A stretch of 21,771 nt of DNA from an uncultured Sneathia sp. (GCA_902494065.1 CABURZ010000013.1:1-21771), one strand, 5' to 3'. Numbered from the stretch's first letter, positions 6,975 to 15,615 are shown. Numbers and translations: made by a program. Notes: generated by a model from the sequence alone, not told the origin.

Positions 6975-7614
6975 CTACTCCTCATATTCTATTTCAAAAT
7001 AATCAAGATCTTCTTTAAATTTATCTTGTGCAAATCTACAAGTTTCTAATAAATAACCCTTTTCTTCATTCCATTTTAAAAGGCCTTTATAGTAATTATT
7101 TTTCAAACATTCCTTTAACATAATAAGTCTTCCAACACGTCCATTCCCATCTTGAAATGGATGTATAGTTTCAAAGTTATAGTGAAATTCAACTATATCT
7201 TCTAATGTTATTTTCCCTTTTTAGCATAATTATCCAAAAGTTTTTTAATTTCTTTAGACACATTTTTTGGACCTGTTGTTTTAATGCCACCAACCACATT
7301 AGCTAATTTTTTATAATCTCCAACAGAAAACCATTCTTTTTTTGAATCAAATGTTACACTTTTTAATATTCTATGTAACTCTTTAATATATTCTTCTGTT
7401 AATTATTTATCCCAATTATCTATAACATAGTCTATACACCTAAAGTGATTACATGTTTCAATTATATCATCTACCTTTACTGCATTATCATTAATTATGG
7501 TATTAGTTTCAAATATATTCTTCCGTAAGTCTACTACCCTCAATATGATTAGAATTATATGTAAATTCTACTTGTAACTTATTATACAAAATTCCTTTTT
7601 TATCCGTATTTTCT
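6975..7614 (-). pseudogene. Decayed Fic/DOC-family protein gene (class II type)
   Basis: Three reading-frame pieces, read in order on the minus strand, make one Fic protein. The first (7614 to about 7512) gives VEFTYNSNHIEGSRLTEEYI, which contains the SxxxEG inhibitory-helix motif of class II Fic proteins, and then hits TGA at 7509-7511. A frame shift continues with IFETNTI and VDDIIETCNHFRCIDYVIDN. This piece has an in-frame TAA at 7403-7405, then KELHRILKSVTFD and WFSVGDYK, and ends at TAA 7208-7210. A second shift gives the catalytic core with IHPFQDGNGRVGRL and ends at TAG 6975-6977. Between LKECLKNN and YYKGLLKW about 15 residues expected from homologues seem missing. No start codon remains; the 5' end abuts the pepT stop. 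The gene cannot make an intact AMPylating enzyme. Confidence 0.88.
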
Positions 7615-8835
7615 CTATTCTTGAGATAATCTAATTATTTCTAACACTACATCACGTGCCTTTAACATATCCTCAACACAAGCAATTTCATATTGCCCAT
7701 GGAAATTTTCTCCACCCACAAATAGGTTTGGACACATAAGTCCCATAAATGTAATTTTAGATCCATCTGTTCCACCTCTAATTGCTTTTACTTGTACAGG
7801 TATACCTAAATTTTCCATAGCTTTTTTCGCAACATTCACACTTCTCATATCATTTTTTATTAAATCACCCATATTATAGTATTGATCAAATAAATTGTAT
7901 TTTATTACCTTTCCATATTTTTCTTCTATTTTCTTAGCAATATCTACACAGAATTTTTTTCTAGCTTCAAATTTTGATTTATCGTGATCTCGTATAATAT
8001 ATGTCATGCTAGCTTTTTCAATACGTGCTTCCATATTGTGTAATAAATAGAAACCTTCATATCCTTCTGTTTTTTCTGGCACTTCTTCTTTTGGAAACAT
8101 ACTAGCTATATCACAAGCTATTAAATTAGCGTTAACCATTTGATCTTTTGCCGTTCCTGGATGAACTGAAATACCTTCTATTTCGTATTCTATTTGTGCT
8201 GCATTAAAGCTTTCATATTCTAGTTCTCCTAATGGTCCTCCATCAAGAGTGTATGCATAATTACAATTAAAATCTTCTACATCAAAGCTATCTGCACCAC
8301 GACCTATTTCTTCATCAGGCCCAAATGCTATTCTAACTTCTCCATGCTCTATTTCTGGATGCTTCAATAAGTAAACTATTGCATCTATTATAGCGACTAC
8401 ACCAGATTTATCATCACTTCCAAGTAGAGTTAGTCCATCTGTTGTAACTAAAGTTTTTCCTATGTAGTTTTTTAAATTAGGAAATTTTTCTACTGTCATT
8501 AATATGTTTTTTTCTTTATTTAATATAATATCAGATCCATCATAATTTTCAATAACTTTAGGATTAATGCCTATAGAATTAAAATCAGCCGTATCGACAT
8601 GAGATATAAATCCTACTTTTGCATGCTTTTTACTAGTGTTTGAAGGTAATGTTGCTGTTAAAAACCAACCCTTTGTAATATGTACATTTTCTAAACCCAA
8701 CTCTTCTAATTCTTTTTTTAGCATAAAAAGAAAATCTTCTTGTACTTTAGTTGTAGGTATAGTATTACTCTTTTCATCAGAACGTGTATTAATTTTTGCG
8801 TAACGAATAAATCTATTTAATAATGTCTCATTCAT
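7615..8835 (-). CDS. pepT: Peptidase T (tripeptide aminopeptidase)
   Basis: This 406-residue cytoplasmic di-zinc M20 aminopeptidase releases the N-terminal residue of tripeptides. The metal and catalytic residues are in family positions: FISHVDTADF (His79, Asp81), GSDDKSGVVAI (bridging Asp142), GPDEEIGRGAD (Glu175/176), TLDGGPLGELEYE (Asp198) and GGENFHGQYE (His379). IRGGTDGSKITFMG precedes the last. The frame stays open to a GTG at 8853, but the ATG at 8833-8835 is preferred. It matches family length, follows a GAAAGAAG site, and begins 4 nt after the coaBC stop. It is followed directly by the fic remnant, which abuts its stop codon. Confidence 0.95.
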   Translation of the reverse strand: MNETLLNRFIRYAKINTRSDEKSNTIPTTKVQEDFLFMLKKELEELGLENVHITKGWFLTATLPSNTSKKHAKVGFISHVDTADFNSIGINPKVIENYDGSDIILNKEKNILMTVEKFPNLKNYIGKTLVTTDGLTLLGSDDKSGVVAIIDAIVYLLKHPEIEHGEVRIAFGPDEEIGRGADSFDVEDFNCNYAYTLDGGPLGELEYESFNAAQIEYEIEGISVHPGTAKDQMVNANLIACDIASMFPKEEVPEKTEGYEGFYLLHNMEARIEKASMTYIIRDHDKSKFEARKKFCVDIAKKIEEKYGKVIKYNLFDQYYNMGDLIKNDMRSVNVAKKAMENLGIPVQVKAIRGGTDGSKITFMGLMCPNLFVGGENFHGQYEIACVEDMLKARDVVLEIIRLSQE

Positions 8836-8839
8836 ATAA

Positions 8840-10033
8840 TCAACTTCTTTCACTTATTTTTTCTAATATATTTTTAGCTATATTATCTTTTGTATTTTTT
8901 TCTATTTTTTCTACATCTCCATTTTTAGTATATATATATACTTCATTGTAGTCTGAATTAAAGCCTATAGTTTTATCAGATACATCATTTAAAATTAAAT
9001 AATCCAAATTTTTCTTTTCTAATTTTTTTCTAGCATTGACATCTATATTATTTGTTTCTGCTGCAAAACCAACTAATGTAAATTTTTTATTTTCTATTTT
9101 AGATAAACTCATTAAAATATCTTGATTTAATTCTAATTCTAGTTTTAATTCGCTAATATCAGTTTTTTTTATCTTTTCATTTCGTATATTTTTTACTCTA
9201 AAATCAGAAACAGCTGCACTCATAATTACAATATCCATATTTGATGACAAATCCATAGTCTTTTCATACATTTGATTTGCACTATCTACATATATTATAT
9301 TTTCTACATTTATTGGCACTTTTAAATCCCTTTTAGTAGATATTAAAGTAACACTAGCTCCCATAAGACTTGCCATTTTAGCTAAACTATAGCCCATTTT
9401 ACCACTAGATTTATTTGAAATATATCTAACAGGATCTATTGATTCTTTTGTACCACCTGCTGTTATTAAAATTTTTTTATTTTTTAATTCATAGCTTTTG
9501 TTAACAAAAAAATCAATATTTTCTACTACGTCATCTACATTAGGGAGTTTTCCACGACCTATATCATCACATGCAAGATGACCTACTATAGGCTCTACAA
9601 TCTTAATACTCAAATCTTTTAATTTTTTTATATTATTTTGTGTTACCTTATTTTCATACATATTTGTATTCATTGCAGGAAATACTAAAATATTTTCTGG
9701 CTTTGCTACCAAAAGTGCCGTACTTGCAAAATCATCGGCTATTCCATTTGCCATTTTAGCTATAATATTTGCTGTAGCTGGCAACACAATAACTTTGTCA
9801 GCTTCTTTTACAAGTTGTATATGTGTTACAGTTTCATAATCTACACTATCAAACATTTCAACATATACCTTATTTTTAGTTATAGTTTGAAAAAGTATAG
9901 GACTTAACATTTTAGTAGCATTTTTAGTCATAATAACCTTTATGTTATATCCCATTTTTTTTAATTTAGAACAAACATCTATTGCCTTATAGCAAGCTAT
10001 GCTACTGCTTACTATTATTAAAACCATTTTCAT
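8840..10033 (-). CDS. coaBC: Bifunctional CoaBC (PPC synthetase / decarboxylase)
   Basis: A 397-residue flavoprotein for two steps of coenzyme A synthesis: condensing 4'-phosphopantothenate with cysteine (CoaB), then decarboxylating to 4'-phosphopantetheine (CoaC). The N-terminal CoaC domain (about 1-175) shows the IACYKA flavin loop, His71 in THIQL, PAMNTNMYE (119-127) and GHLACDDIGRGKLP with Cys155. The CoaB domain starts near 186 with KILITAGGTKESIDPVRYIS, followed by NKSSGKMGYSLA, AAVSDFRVKNI and the KIKK segment. The first ATG is kept because AGAGGT lies 7 nt upstream. Neighbours are the DUF441 gene (5 nt gap) and pepT (4 nt gap). Confidence 0.95.
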   Translation of the reverse strand: MKMVLIIVSSSIACYKAIDVCSKLKKMGYNIKVIMTKNATKMLSPILFQTITKNKVYVEMFDSVDYETVTHIQLVKEADKVIVLPATANIIAKMANGIADDFASTALLVAKPENILVFPAMNTNMYENKVTQNNIKKLKDLSIKIVEPIVGHLACDDIGRGKLPNVDDVVENIDFFVNKSYELKNKKILITAGGTKESIDPVRYISNKSSGKMGYSLAKMASLMGASVTLISTKRDLKVPINVENIIYVDSANQMYEKTMDLSSNMDIVIMSAAVSDFRVKNIRNEKIKKTDISELKLELELNQDILMSLSKIENKKFTLVGFAAETNNIDVNARKKLEKKNLDYLILNDVSDKTIGFNSDYNEVYIYTKNGDVEKIEKNTKDNIAKNILEKISERS

Positions 10034-10038
10034 TTATT

Positions 10039-10497
10039 TTACCTCTTTATTTTTTCTAAAATTTGTAAAATTATATATGTTGATCCACTTGCAATAAGAG
10101 GACCTGAAGCTGTCCCTTTAAATAGTACTGAACCTATTATTGTACCCAAACTTATAGCTATTACTACTTGAGGATTTAAAATTTGCATTTGTATACCCTT
10201 AGCTGATAATATAGAAGCTATTATCCCCATAATTATAGGTATTATTGTTTTATAATCCATAAAAGATTTTATTAAATCATTTATATTAATAGCTCCCATT
10301 GCTATAGGAGTTAATACTGCTAAAGTTAAAAAATATAATCCTAGCTTAATTCCGTATTTTTTAGATATTAGTAAATTATTATCTTTATAGGGTAATATCA
10401 TCAATATTATTAAAGTAACACTTGCATAGAGCATTATTTTATTTTTATTTAATATACTTAAAATAGCTATAATAACTAAAAATATATATTTACTCAT
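10039..10497 (-). CDS. DUF441 / UPF0756 family membrane protein
   Basis: A 152-residue integral membrane protein with roughly four or five hydrophobic helices and few charged residues, and no assigned function. The pattern VLTPIAMGAININDL and the C-terminal GTIIGSVLFKGTASGPLIAS resemble the UPF0756 family (YtwI/YeaL type), from recall of family members. The frame can open at TTG (10498-10500), but the ATG at 10495-10497 is better placed relative to the GGAGG site, 9 nt upstream. It overlaps the preceding aminotransferase by 8 nt, so it is probably cotranslated with it. The context gives no clear function. Confidence 0.8.
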   Translation of the reverse strand: MSKYIFLVIIAILSILNKNKIMLYASVTLIILMILPYKDNNLLISKKYGIKLGLYFLTLAVLTPIAMGAININDLIKSFMDYKTIIPIIMGIIASILSAKGIQMQILNPQVVIAISLGTIIGSVLFKGTASGPLIASGSTYIILQILEKIKR

Positions 10498-11629
10498 CAA
10501 AATATTCCTCCATTTTATATAGAGCTTCTTTTAATTCTGGTATAGTTTTAGTTATAGAAAATCTTAAATAATTTTCTACCATAAAGCAAATTCCAGGAAC
10601 TACTCCTATATGAAGATTTTCTACGATTTCATTTGCAAAATCAACTGAATTTTTATTTGATAATTTTTCATAATTTGCAAATAAATAAAATGCTCCTTCT
10701 GGTTTTATAACATCAAATCCTATTTTTTCTAATCCTTTCGCAAAAAATTCCATTCTTTTTTTATTTTCTTCAATTACTTCAGGTCTTTCTGGATATTCTT
10801 GCAAGGCTTTTATAGCTCCGTATTGTGCAATTGTTGTAATTCCTGTTGTTGTATACTGACTTACCTTAACAAAATTAGATATAAAATATTTTGATGCTAG
10901 CATATAGCCAACTCTATATCCTGTCATAGAGTGTGATTTTGAAAAGCCATTTATTACAACTATTTTATCCATTAAATCATGATATTTTGCAAATGAATGA
11001 AATTTATCAAAAGCTATTGAAGCATATATTTCATCACTTAGTACATATACATCATGTCTACGGATAACATCTGCTATTTTATCCATTTCATCCTTATCTA
11101 TACAAACTCCACTTGGATTATTTGGATATGTTAATATTATCGCACGTGTCTTTGGTGTTATTGCCTTTTCTAAATCACTTGCTTTTAATTTAAATTTAGT
11201 CTTACTTGTATCAAGATATACTTCAACACCTTTTTGTAATTTAATTGTTGGTGCATATCCAGGATATGTAGGCGTAGGCATTATAACTTCATCACCTTCA
11301 TTAACCAATGATCTAATAAATGTTGATAATCCTTCAGTTGAACCTACTGTTATTAAACAGTTTTCTTCTTTATATGCTCCCCCAAAATATTTATTATAAT
11401 ACTTAACAATTTCTCTTTTTAATTCAGGCATACCTCCTGTTTGAGTATATCCTATTTTATAGTTTAAAATTTTGTCTACCATTTCTTCTTTAACTTTTTG
11501 TGGCACATCTTGACTAGGTTCTCCTATAGTTAAATTTATACCATCATCATAATCATTCATCTTTATAGCAATTTGTCTAATTTTTGAAACCTCTAATCCT
11601 TCTATAACACTATTTACTTTACTTTTCAC
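10490..11629 (-). CDS. Class I/II PLP-dependent aminotransferase (PatA/AspC-like)
   Basis: A 379-residue fold-type I aminotransferase. Visible features are ISLTIGEP-like INLTIGEPSQDVP (31-43), the YPNNPSG motif with Asn171, LSDEIYA with its Asp-x-x-Tyr pair, NGFSKSHSMTGYRVGYM with the PLP-binding Lys231, and the C-terminal YLRFSIT Arg that binds the substrate carboxylate. The frame runs back to an ATG at 11647, but GGAGG lies in that extension. The GTG at 11627-11629, 6 nt after GGAGG, is the better start. It overlaps the upstream aminotransferase by 11 nt. Aromatic, aspartate or N-acetyl-diaminopimelate donors are all possible; motifs do not decide. Confidence 0.85.
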   Translation of the reverse strand: MKSKVNSVIEGLEVSKIRQIAIKMNDYDDGINLTIGEPSQDVPQKVKEEMVDKILNYKIGYTQTGGMPELKREIVKYYNKYFGGAYKEENCLITVGSTEGLSTFIRSLVNEGDEVIMPTPTYPGYAPTIKLQKGVEVYLDTSKTKFKLKASDLEKAITPKTRAIILTYPNNPSGVCIDKDEMDKIADVIRRHDVYVLSDEIYASIAFDKFHSFAKYHDLMDKIVVINGFSKSHSMTGYRVGYMLASKYFISNFVKVSQYTTTGITTIAQYGAIKALQEYPERPEVIEENKKRMEFFAKGLEKIGFDVIKPEGAFYLFANYEKLSNKNSVDFANEIVENLHIGVVPGICFMVENYLRFSITKTIPELKEALYKMEEYFDE

Positions 11630-12818
11630 TATATTCCTCCAATGCAAATTTTAATACTTCTATCCCTCTTTTTATATCATCTGGATTATATGAGCAAAAT
11701 GAAAATCTTGCTTCACTTAACCCCATATCATGATGCTCCTTTGAATAAAAACCAGGCCCTGTTGCAAACATAAGAGTTTGATTATTATATCTAAAATCTT
11801 CTAAAAGCCATTTTGCAAAATCTTCTACATTTTTTACGGGTAATTTAACTAAAACATAAAAGGCACTTTCTGGTTTACATAGACTTACTCCATCTATTTT
11901 TAATAACTGCTCACACAATGTATCACGTCTTTTTTTGTACTCTTTTTTTACATTTTCCATATATAAAGATATGCCTTGTAATAAACTTGTAGTTGCATAT
12001 TGTTCTATTGTAGAAACGGACAATCTTGCTTGACAAAATTTTAATATCTGAGCCATTAATTTTTTATTTCTTGATGCTATTACACCTATTCTAGCTCCAC
12101 AAGCACTATAGTGCTTTGAAATACTATCTACCATAATAGCTCTATCATCAATCGAAGATATATTCATAATAGATGTAAACTTTGTAGATGAATATATAAA
12201 TTGTTTATACACTTCATCTGATATTAAATATAGATCATATTCTATTGCTATTTGTTTTAACATTTCTAATTCTTTTTCGTTTAATACTACACCTGTAGGA
12301 TTACACGGATTAGAAAAAAGTATAGCACGTGTTTTTTCTGTTATTAATTTTGTAATATCCTCTTTTTTAGGTAGTCTATACCCTTCTTCTATTTTAGTTG
12401 TTATAGGTACTAATTTTGCATCAGCTATTCTTAAAAAGCTATCATAATTTGAATAATATGGTTCTGGAACTAATACTTCATCATCTTTATTACAAATAGC
12501 GTTGATAGCAAATTGTAATGCTTCACTTCCTCCATTTGTTATCACCATTTCTTCTTTTTTTAAATTTATACCATATTTATTATACGAGCTCTCAAATGCT
12601 TCCAAAAGTTCTAGTAAACCTTGTGAATTTGTGTATTTTACTATCTTTTCTTGATAATTTGCTATACCATTGAAAAATGAATCTGGTGTTTTAACATCTG
12701 GTTGTCCTATATGAAACCCATAAACCATAACGCCATTTTTCCTTGCTTCATCTGCTAGTGGAACTAATTTCCTAACAGGTGAATATTGCATATTTTTTAC
12801 TTTTTCTGAAAAATCCAT
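11619..12818 (-). CDS. Class I/II PLP-dependent aminotransferase (AspB-like)
   Basis: A 399-residue fold-type I aminotransferase, clearly different from the one that follows it. It has FHIGQPDVKTP (35-45), TNGGSEAL (94-101), FSNPCNPTG with Asn173, ISDEVYKQF (199-207) and the PLP-lysine segment VDSISKHYSACGARIG with Lys235. EARFSFC near the C-terminus holds the carboxylate-binding Arg. The ATG follows the groEL stop by 2 nt, and the SD (GGAG) lies inside the last groEL codons. The substrate is not known: aspartate is the usual default, but two tandem paralogues suggest different amino acids. Confidence 0.85.
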   Translation of the reverse strand: MDFSEKVKNMQYSPVRKLVPLADEARKNGVMVYGFHIGQPDVKTPDSFFNGIANYQEKIVKYTNSQGLLELLEAFESSYNKYGINLKKEEMVITNGGSEALQFAINAICNKDDEVLVPEPYYSNYDSFLRIADAKLVPITTKIEEGYRLPKKEDITKLITEKTRAILFSNPCNPTGVVLNEKELEMLKQIAIEYDLYLISDEVYKQFIYSSTKFTSIMNISSIDDRAIMVDSISKHYSACGARIGVIASRNKKLMAQILKFCQARLSVSTIEQYATTSLLQGISLYMENVKKEYKKRRDTLCEQLLKIDGVSLCKPESAFYVLVKLPVKNVEDFAKWLLEDFRYNNQTLMFATGPGFYSKEHHDMGLSEARFSFCSYNPDDIKRGIEVLKFALEEYSEK

Positions 12819-12820
12819 AA

Positions 12821-14413
12821 TTACTCCATCATATTTTTGTTATCATCTTTTACATCAGCTATTGCTACTTCTGTAGTTATAAATATTGCACCTGCTGAAA
12901 CTGCATTTTGCACTGCTGCTCTCGTTACTTTTGCAGGATCTAGTATACCTTTTTCTACCATATCAACATATTCTTCACTATTTGCATCAAATCCTACATT
13001 TTCCGCACTATTTATTACTTTATCTATTATTTGATTAGCATCTAAGCCTGCATTTTTAACTATTTGTGATAACGGCTCAAACATAGCTTTTTTTACAATT
13101 TCACAACCTAGATTTTCTTCTTTTTCTAATGTAAAATCTTTCATAGAATTTGCAATTTTTGCTAAAACTACTCCTCCACCTACTACAACTCCTTCTTCTA
13201 TAGCAGCTTTTGTAGCAGATAATGCATCTTCTATACGCATTTTCATTTCTTTCATTTCAGTTTCAGTAGCAGCTCCTACTCTAATTACTCCTATACCATT
13301 AGAAATTTTTCCTAATCTTTCTCTTAATTTTTCCTTATCATATTCTGATGTTGTATTTTCTATTTGTAATTTTATATTTTCTTGTCTTTGCTTTATTTCT
13401 TCTTTGTACCCTTTACCATCAATAATGATAGTTTTTTCTTTTGAAACATTTACATTTTTAGCTTGTCCTAAATCATCTAAACTAGCATCTTCTAATTTCA
13501 TTGCTTTATCTTCAGATATTACTTGAGCTCCTGTTAAAATAGCTATATCTTCTAGCATATCTTTTCTTCTTTGACCAAATGCTGGTGCTTTAACACATAC
13601 TATATTTAACGAACCACGTATTTTATTTACTACTAATGTTGCAATAACTTCAGCTTCTATATCATCTGCTATTATCACTAAAGGTTTTGATGTTTCTACA
13701 ACTTTTTCTAGTAATGGTAAAAGTTCTTTCATGCTATTTATCTTTTTATCAGTTAATAGTATATATGGATTTTCAAAATTAGTTACCATTCTTTGAGTAT
13801 CTGTTACCATATATGGTGACATATACCCATTATCAAACTGCATACCCTCAACTATTTCTAAGGTTGTTTCAAGACTTCTTGACTCCTCTACTGTTAATAC
13901 GCCAGTTTTACCAACTTTTTCTATAGCTTTTAAAATTAATTCACCTATATATTCACTATTAGCAGATACTGTTGCAACATTTTTTATTTCACCATCATTT
14001 ACTACAGGTCTTGATATTTCTTTTAATCTTTTTATAACTTCCTGTCCTGCTTTTTCTATACCTTTTCTTATTAACACAGGGTTTTTACCTTGTTCTATAA
14101 GGTCTAACCCTTGATTTATTATACTACCTGCTAATACTGTAGCTGTTGTTGTACCGTCTCCTGCTATATCATTTGCCTTAGTTGCAACTTCTTTTACTAT
14201 CTGTGCTCCCATATTTTCTATTTGATCATTTAGTTCAACTTCTCTTGCAATTGTAACCCCATCATTTGTGATTATTGGTGCACCAAATCCTCTATCTAGT
14301 ACAACGTTTCTTCCCTTAGGTCCTAGTGTTACCTTGACTGAGTTAACTAAAGTATTAACTCCATTTCTTAAAGATTTTCTTGCATCTCCACTAAATTTTA
14401 TTATTTTGCTCAT
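12821..14413 (-). CDS. groEL: Chaperonin GroEL (60 kDa)
   Basis: A 530-residue subunit of the double-ring chaperonin. The ATPase residues are in place: TLGPKGRNVVLD, ITNDGVTIAREVEL (Asp52 equivalent), IAGDGTTTATVLA (Asp87 equivalent) and RIEDALSATKAAIEEGVVVG (Asp398 equivalent). The apical and intermediate domains are continuous. It is a little shorter than the common 540-548 residues and ends in an acidic and polar tail (KDDNKNMME) in place of the flexible GGM repeat. The gene follows groES by 3 nt, and its GGAG site lies in the last groES codons. No heat-shock promoter is visible in front of the pair. Confidence 0.97.
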   Translation of the reverse strand: MSKIIKFSGDARKSLRNGVNTLVNSVKVTLGPKGRNVVLDRGFGAPIITNDGVTIAREVELNDQIENMGAQIVKEVATKANDIAGDGTTTATVLAGSIINQGLDLIEQGKNPVLIRKGIEKAGQEVIKRLKEISRPVVNDGEIKNVATVSANSEYIGELILKAIEKVGKTGVLTVEESRSLETTLEIVEGMQFDNGYMSPYMVTDTQRMVTNFENPYILLTDKKINSMKELLPLLEKVVETSKPLVIIADDIEAEVIATLVVNKIRGSLNIVCVKAPAFGQRRKDMLEDIAILTGAQVISEDKAMKLEDASLDDLGQAKNVNVSKEKTIIIDGKGYKEEIKQRQENIKLQIENTTSEYDKEKLRERLGKISNGIGVIRVGAATETEMKEMKMRIEDALSATKAAIEEGVVVGGGVVLAKIANSMKDFTLEKEENLGCEIVKKAMFEPLSQIVKNAGLDANQIIDKVINSAENVGFDANSEEYVDMVEKGILDPAKVTRAAVQNAVSAGAIFITTEVAIADVKDDNKNMME

Positions 14414-14416
14414 TTT

Positions 14417-14677
14417 TTAAATCTCCTTTGCTAGAACATCTTTTAATTCTAATATTATATAATCTTCTTCATTGTATTTTATATTTTCTCCCTTATATTT
14501 AGAAAAATATACCATTTCTCCTTTTTTTAATTCTGATATATTACTACTTACTTCAATAATACACCCCTTATATATCTCTTGGTTTGTGCTTGAATCATTT
14601 AATATTATTCCACTTTTTGTTTTTGTTTCATTTTCTTTTTTTCTAACTAGAATTCTATCTCCCATAGGCTTTATCAT
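14417..14677 (-). CDS. groES: Co-chaperonin GroES (10 kDa)
   Basis: An 86-residue co-chaperonin that caps the GroEL ring. It has the KPMGDRILVRKKE start, the mobile loop with GIILNDSS (the IVL anchor appears as IIL), and the C-terminal YIILELKDVLA strand. The frame opens 15 nt earlier, but that extension encodes the SD itself (GGAGG). The ATG at 14675-14677, 6 nt after GGAGG, gives the normal length. This ATG overlaps the stop of the IPP isomerase gene (ATGA), an unusual partner for groES. The overlap implies translational coupling to the mevalonate operon. Confidence 0.95.
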   Translation of the reverse strand: MIKPMGDRILVRKKENETKTKSGIILNDSSTNQEIYKGCIIEVSSNISELKKGEMVYFSKYKGENIKYNEEDYIILELKDVLAKEI

Positions 14678-15615
14678 ATTTTTTCCTCCCATTTATTATG
14701 TAATTCATATATATTTTTTGACCCTGTTAAAAGCATTATTAATTTTATTTCATATATCCATTCTTTCAAAATTTGAATAATTTGTTCATCTGTATAGTCT
14801 ATAAGTAATCTCAAAATATATCCACTTATGCCAACAGCTTTTGCTCCCATAGCCAAACATTTAACTACTTGCATAGGATTATTTATTCCACCAGAAGCTA
14901 ATATTTCTACACTATCCATATATCTTTTAGCATATTGTAATGATTGTTTTAATGTATACCCAATTTCATATAAATATTGCCTATCTAGATTTCTTCTTTT
15001 ATCTTCTATATATGCAAAATTAGTTCCACCTTTTGAGCTAATATCTATAGTTTTAACTCCTAATGAGGCTAACTTTTCAAAAGTATCTTCTCCCATTCCA
15101 AATCCAGTTTCTTTAATGATTATAGGGATACTAATATTTTCTATAGCATCTTTAATATTTTTAGTCCATGATATAAAATTAATATCCCCATTTTCCATTA
15201 AAAGTTCTTGTAATGGATTTAAATGTATTTGTAATATCTTTGCGTTTGTATCAGTTATAGCTTTTTTCATATTCTCTAAACTTTTATCAGCTCCTATATT
15301 TACACCACAATTTTTAGGATAATAGTAACTAGAATTATTAAGTGCTGGTGAATATGATCCTGAGAACATAAATATATCTAATTTCGAACAAATATATTCT
15401 AACCTTTTATTTATATCACTAGCTTTACTACTCCCACCTGTCATAGCATTAATATATATAGGAGTGCTAAATTTCATATTACAAAATATTGTAGATATAT
15501 CAATATCTTCAATATTTAAGTTAGGTAAACTTAAATATTTTAATTTAATATCTGAAAGACTATCTATATATTTACAATCTAGTGCATACAACATATGCTG
15601 ATCTTTTTTCATCAT
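14674..15615 (-). CDS. fni: Type 2 isopentenyl-diphosphate isomerase (FMN-dependent)
   Basis: A 313-residue cytoplasmic flavoenzyme interconverting IPP and DMAPP, the last step of the mevalonate route. Features are a KKDQH N-terminus (family RKDEH-like), INAMTGGSS (55-63), FSGSYSPAL (84-92, the GSYS form known from streptococcal enzymes), QIHLNPLQELL (129-139, with the Mg-binding Glu), IIKETGFGMGE (166-176), DISSKGGTNFAYIEDKR (191-207) and ILASGGI. The usual SG(R/K)GGT here reads SSKGGT. It is shorter than the common 330-350 residues. The ATG follows GAGGTGAG and lies 44 nt inside the upstream kinase gene. Confidence 0.93.
   Translation of the reverse strand: MMKKDQHMLYALDCKYIDSLSDIKLKYLSLPNLNIEDIDISTIFCNMKFSTPIYINAMTGGSSKASDINKRLEYICSKLDIFMFSGSYSPALNNSSYYYPKNCGVNIGADKSLENMKKAITDTNAKILQIHLNPLQELLMENGDINFISWTKNIKDAIENISIPIIIKETGFGMGEDTFEKLASLGVKTIDISSKGGTNFAYIEDKRRNLDRQYLYEIGYTLKQSLQYAKRYMDSVEILASGGINNPMQVVKCLAMGAKAVGISGYILRLLIDYTDEQIIQILKEWIYEIKLIMLLTGSKNIYELHNKWEEKI

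Noticed and set aside
7452..7490. Extended -10 (TGATATAAT on the minus strand near 7464-7472) as a promoter for nagA
   Set aside because: The upstream hexamer is not -35-like, and the site lies about 500 bp before nagA inside decayed fic sequence. AT-rich DNA yields many such matches.
14828..15322. 164-residue plus-strand open frame over fni
   Set aside because: Antisense to a gene with clear family motifs. Its composition follows from the complementary codons.
15440..15470. CIRCE-like half-site GAGTGCTAA (15462-15470) with a weak partner TAGCATTA upstream, on the same strand side as groESL
   Set aside because: It lies about 785 bp before groES inside the conserved fni coding region, the partner arm matches poorly and the spacing is off by one. 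Likely chance.
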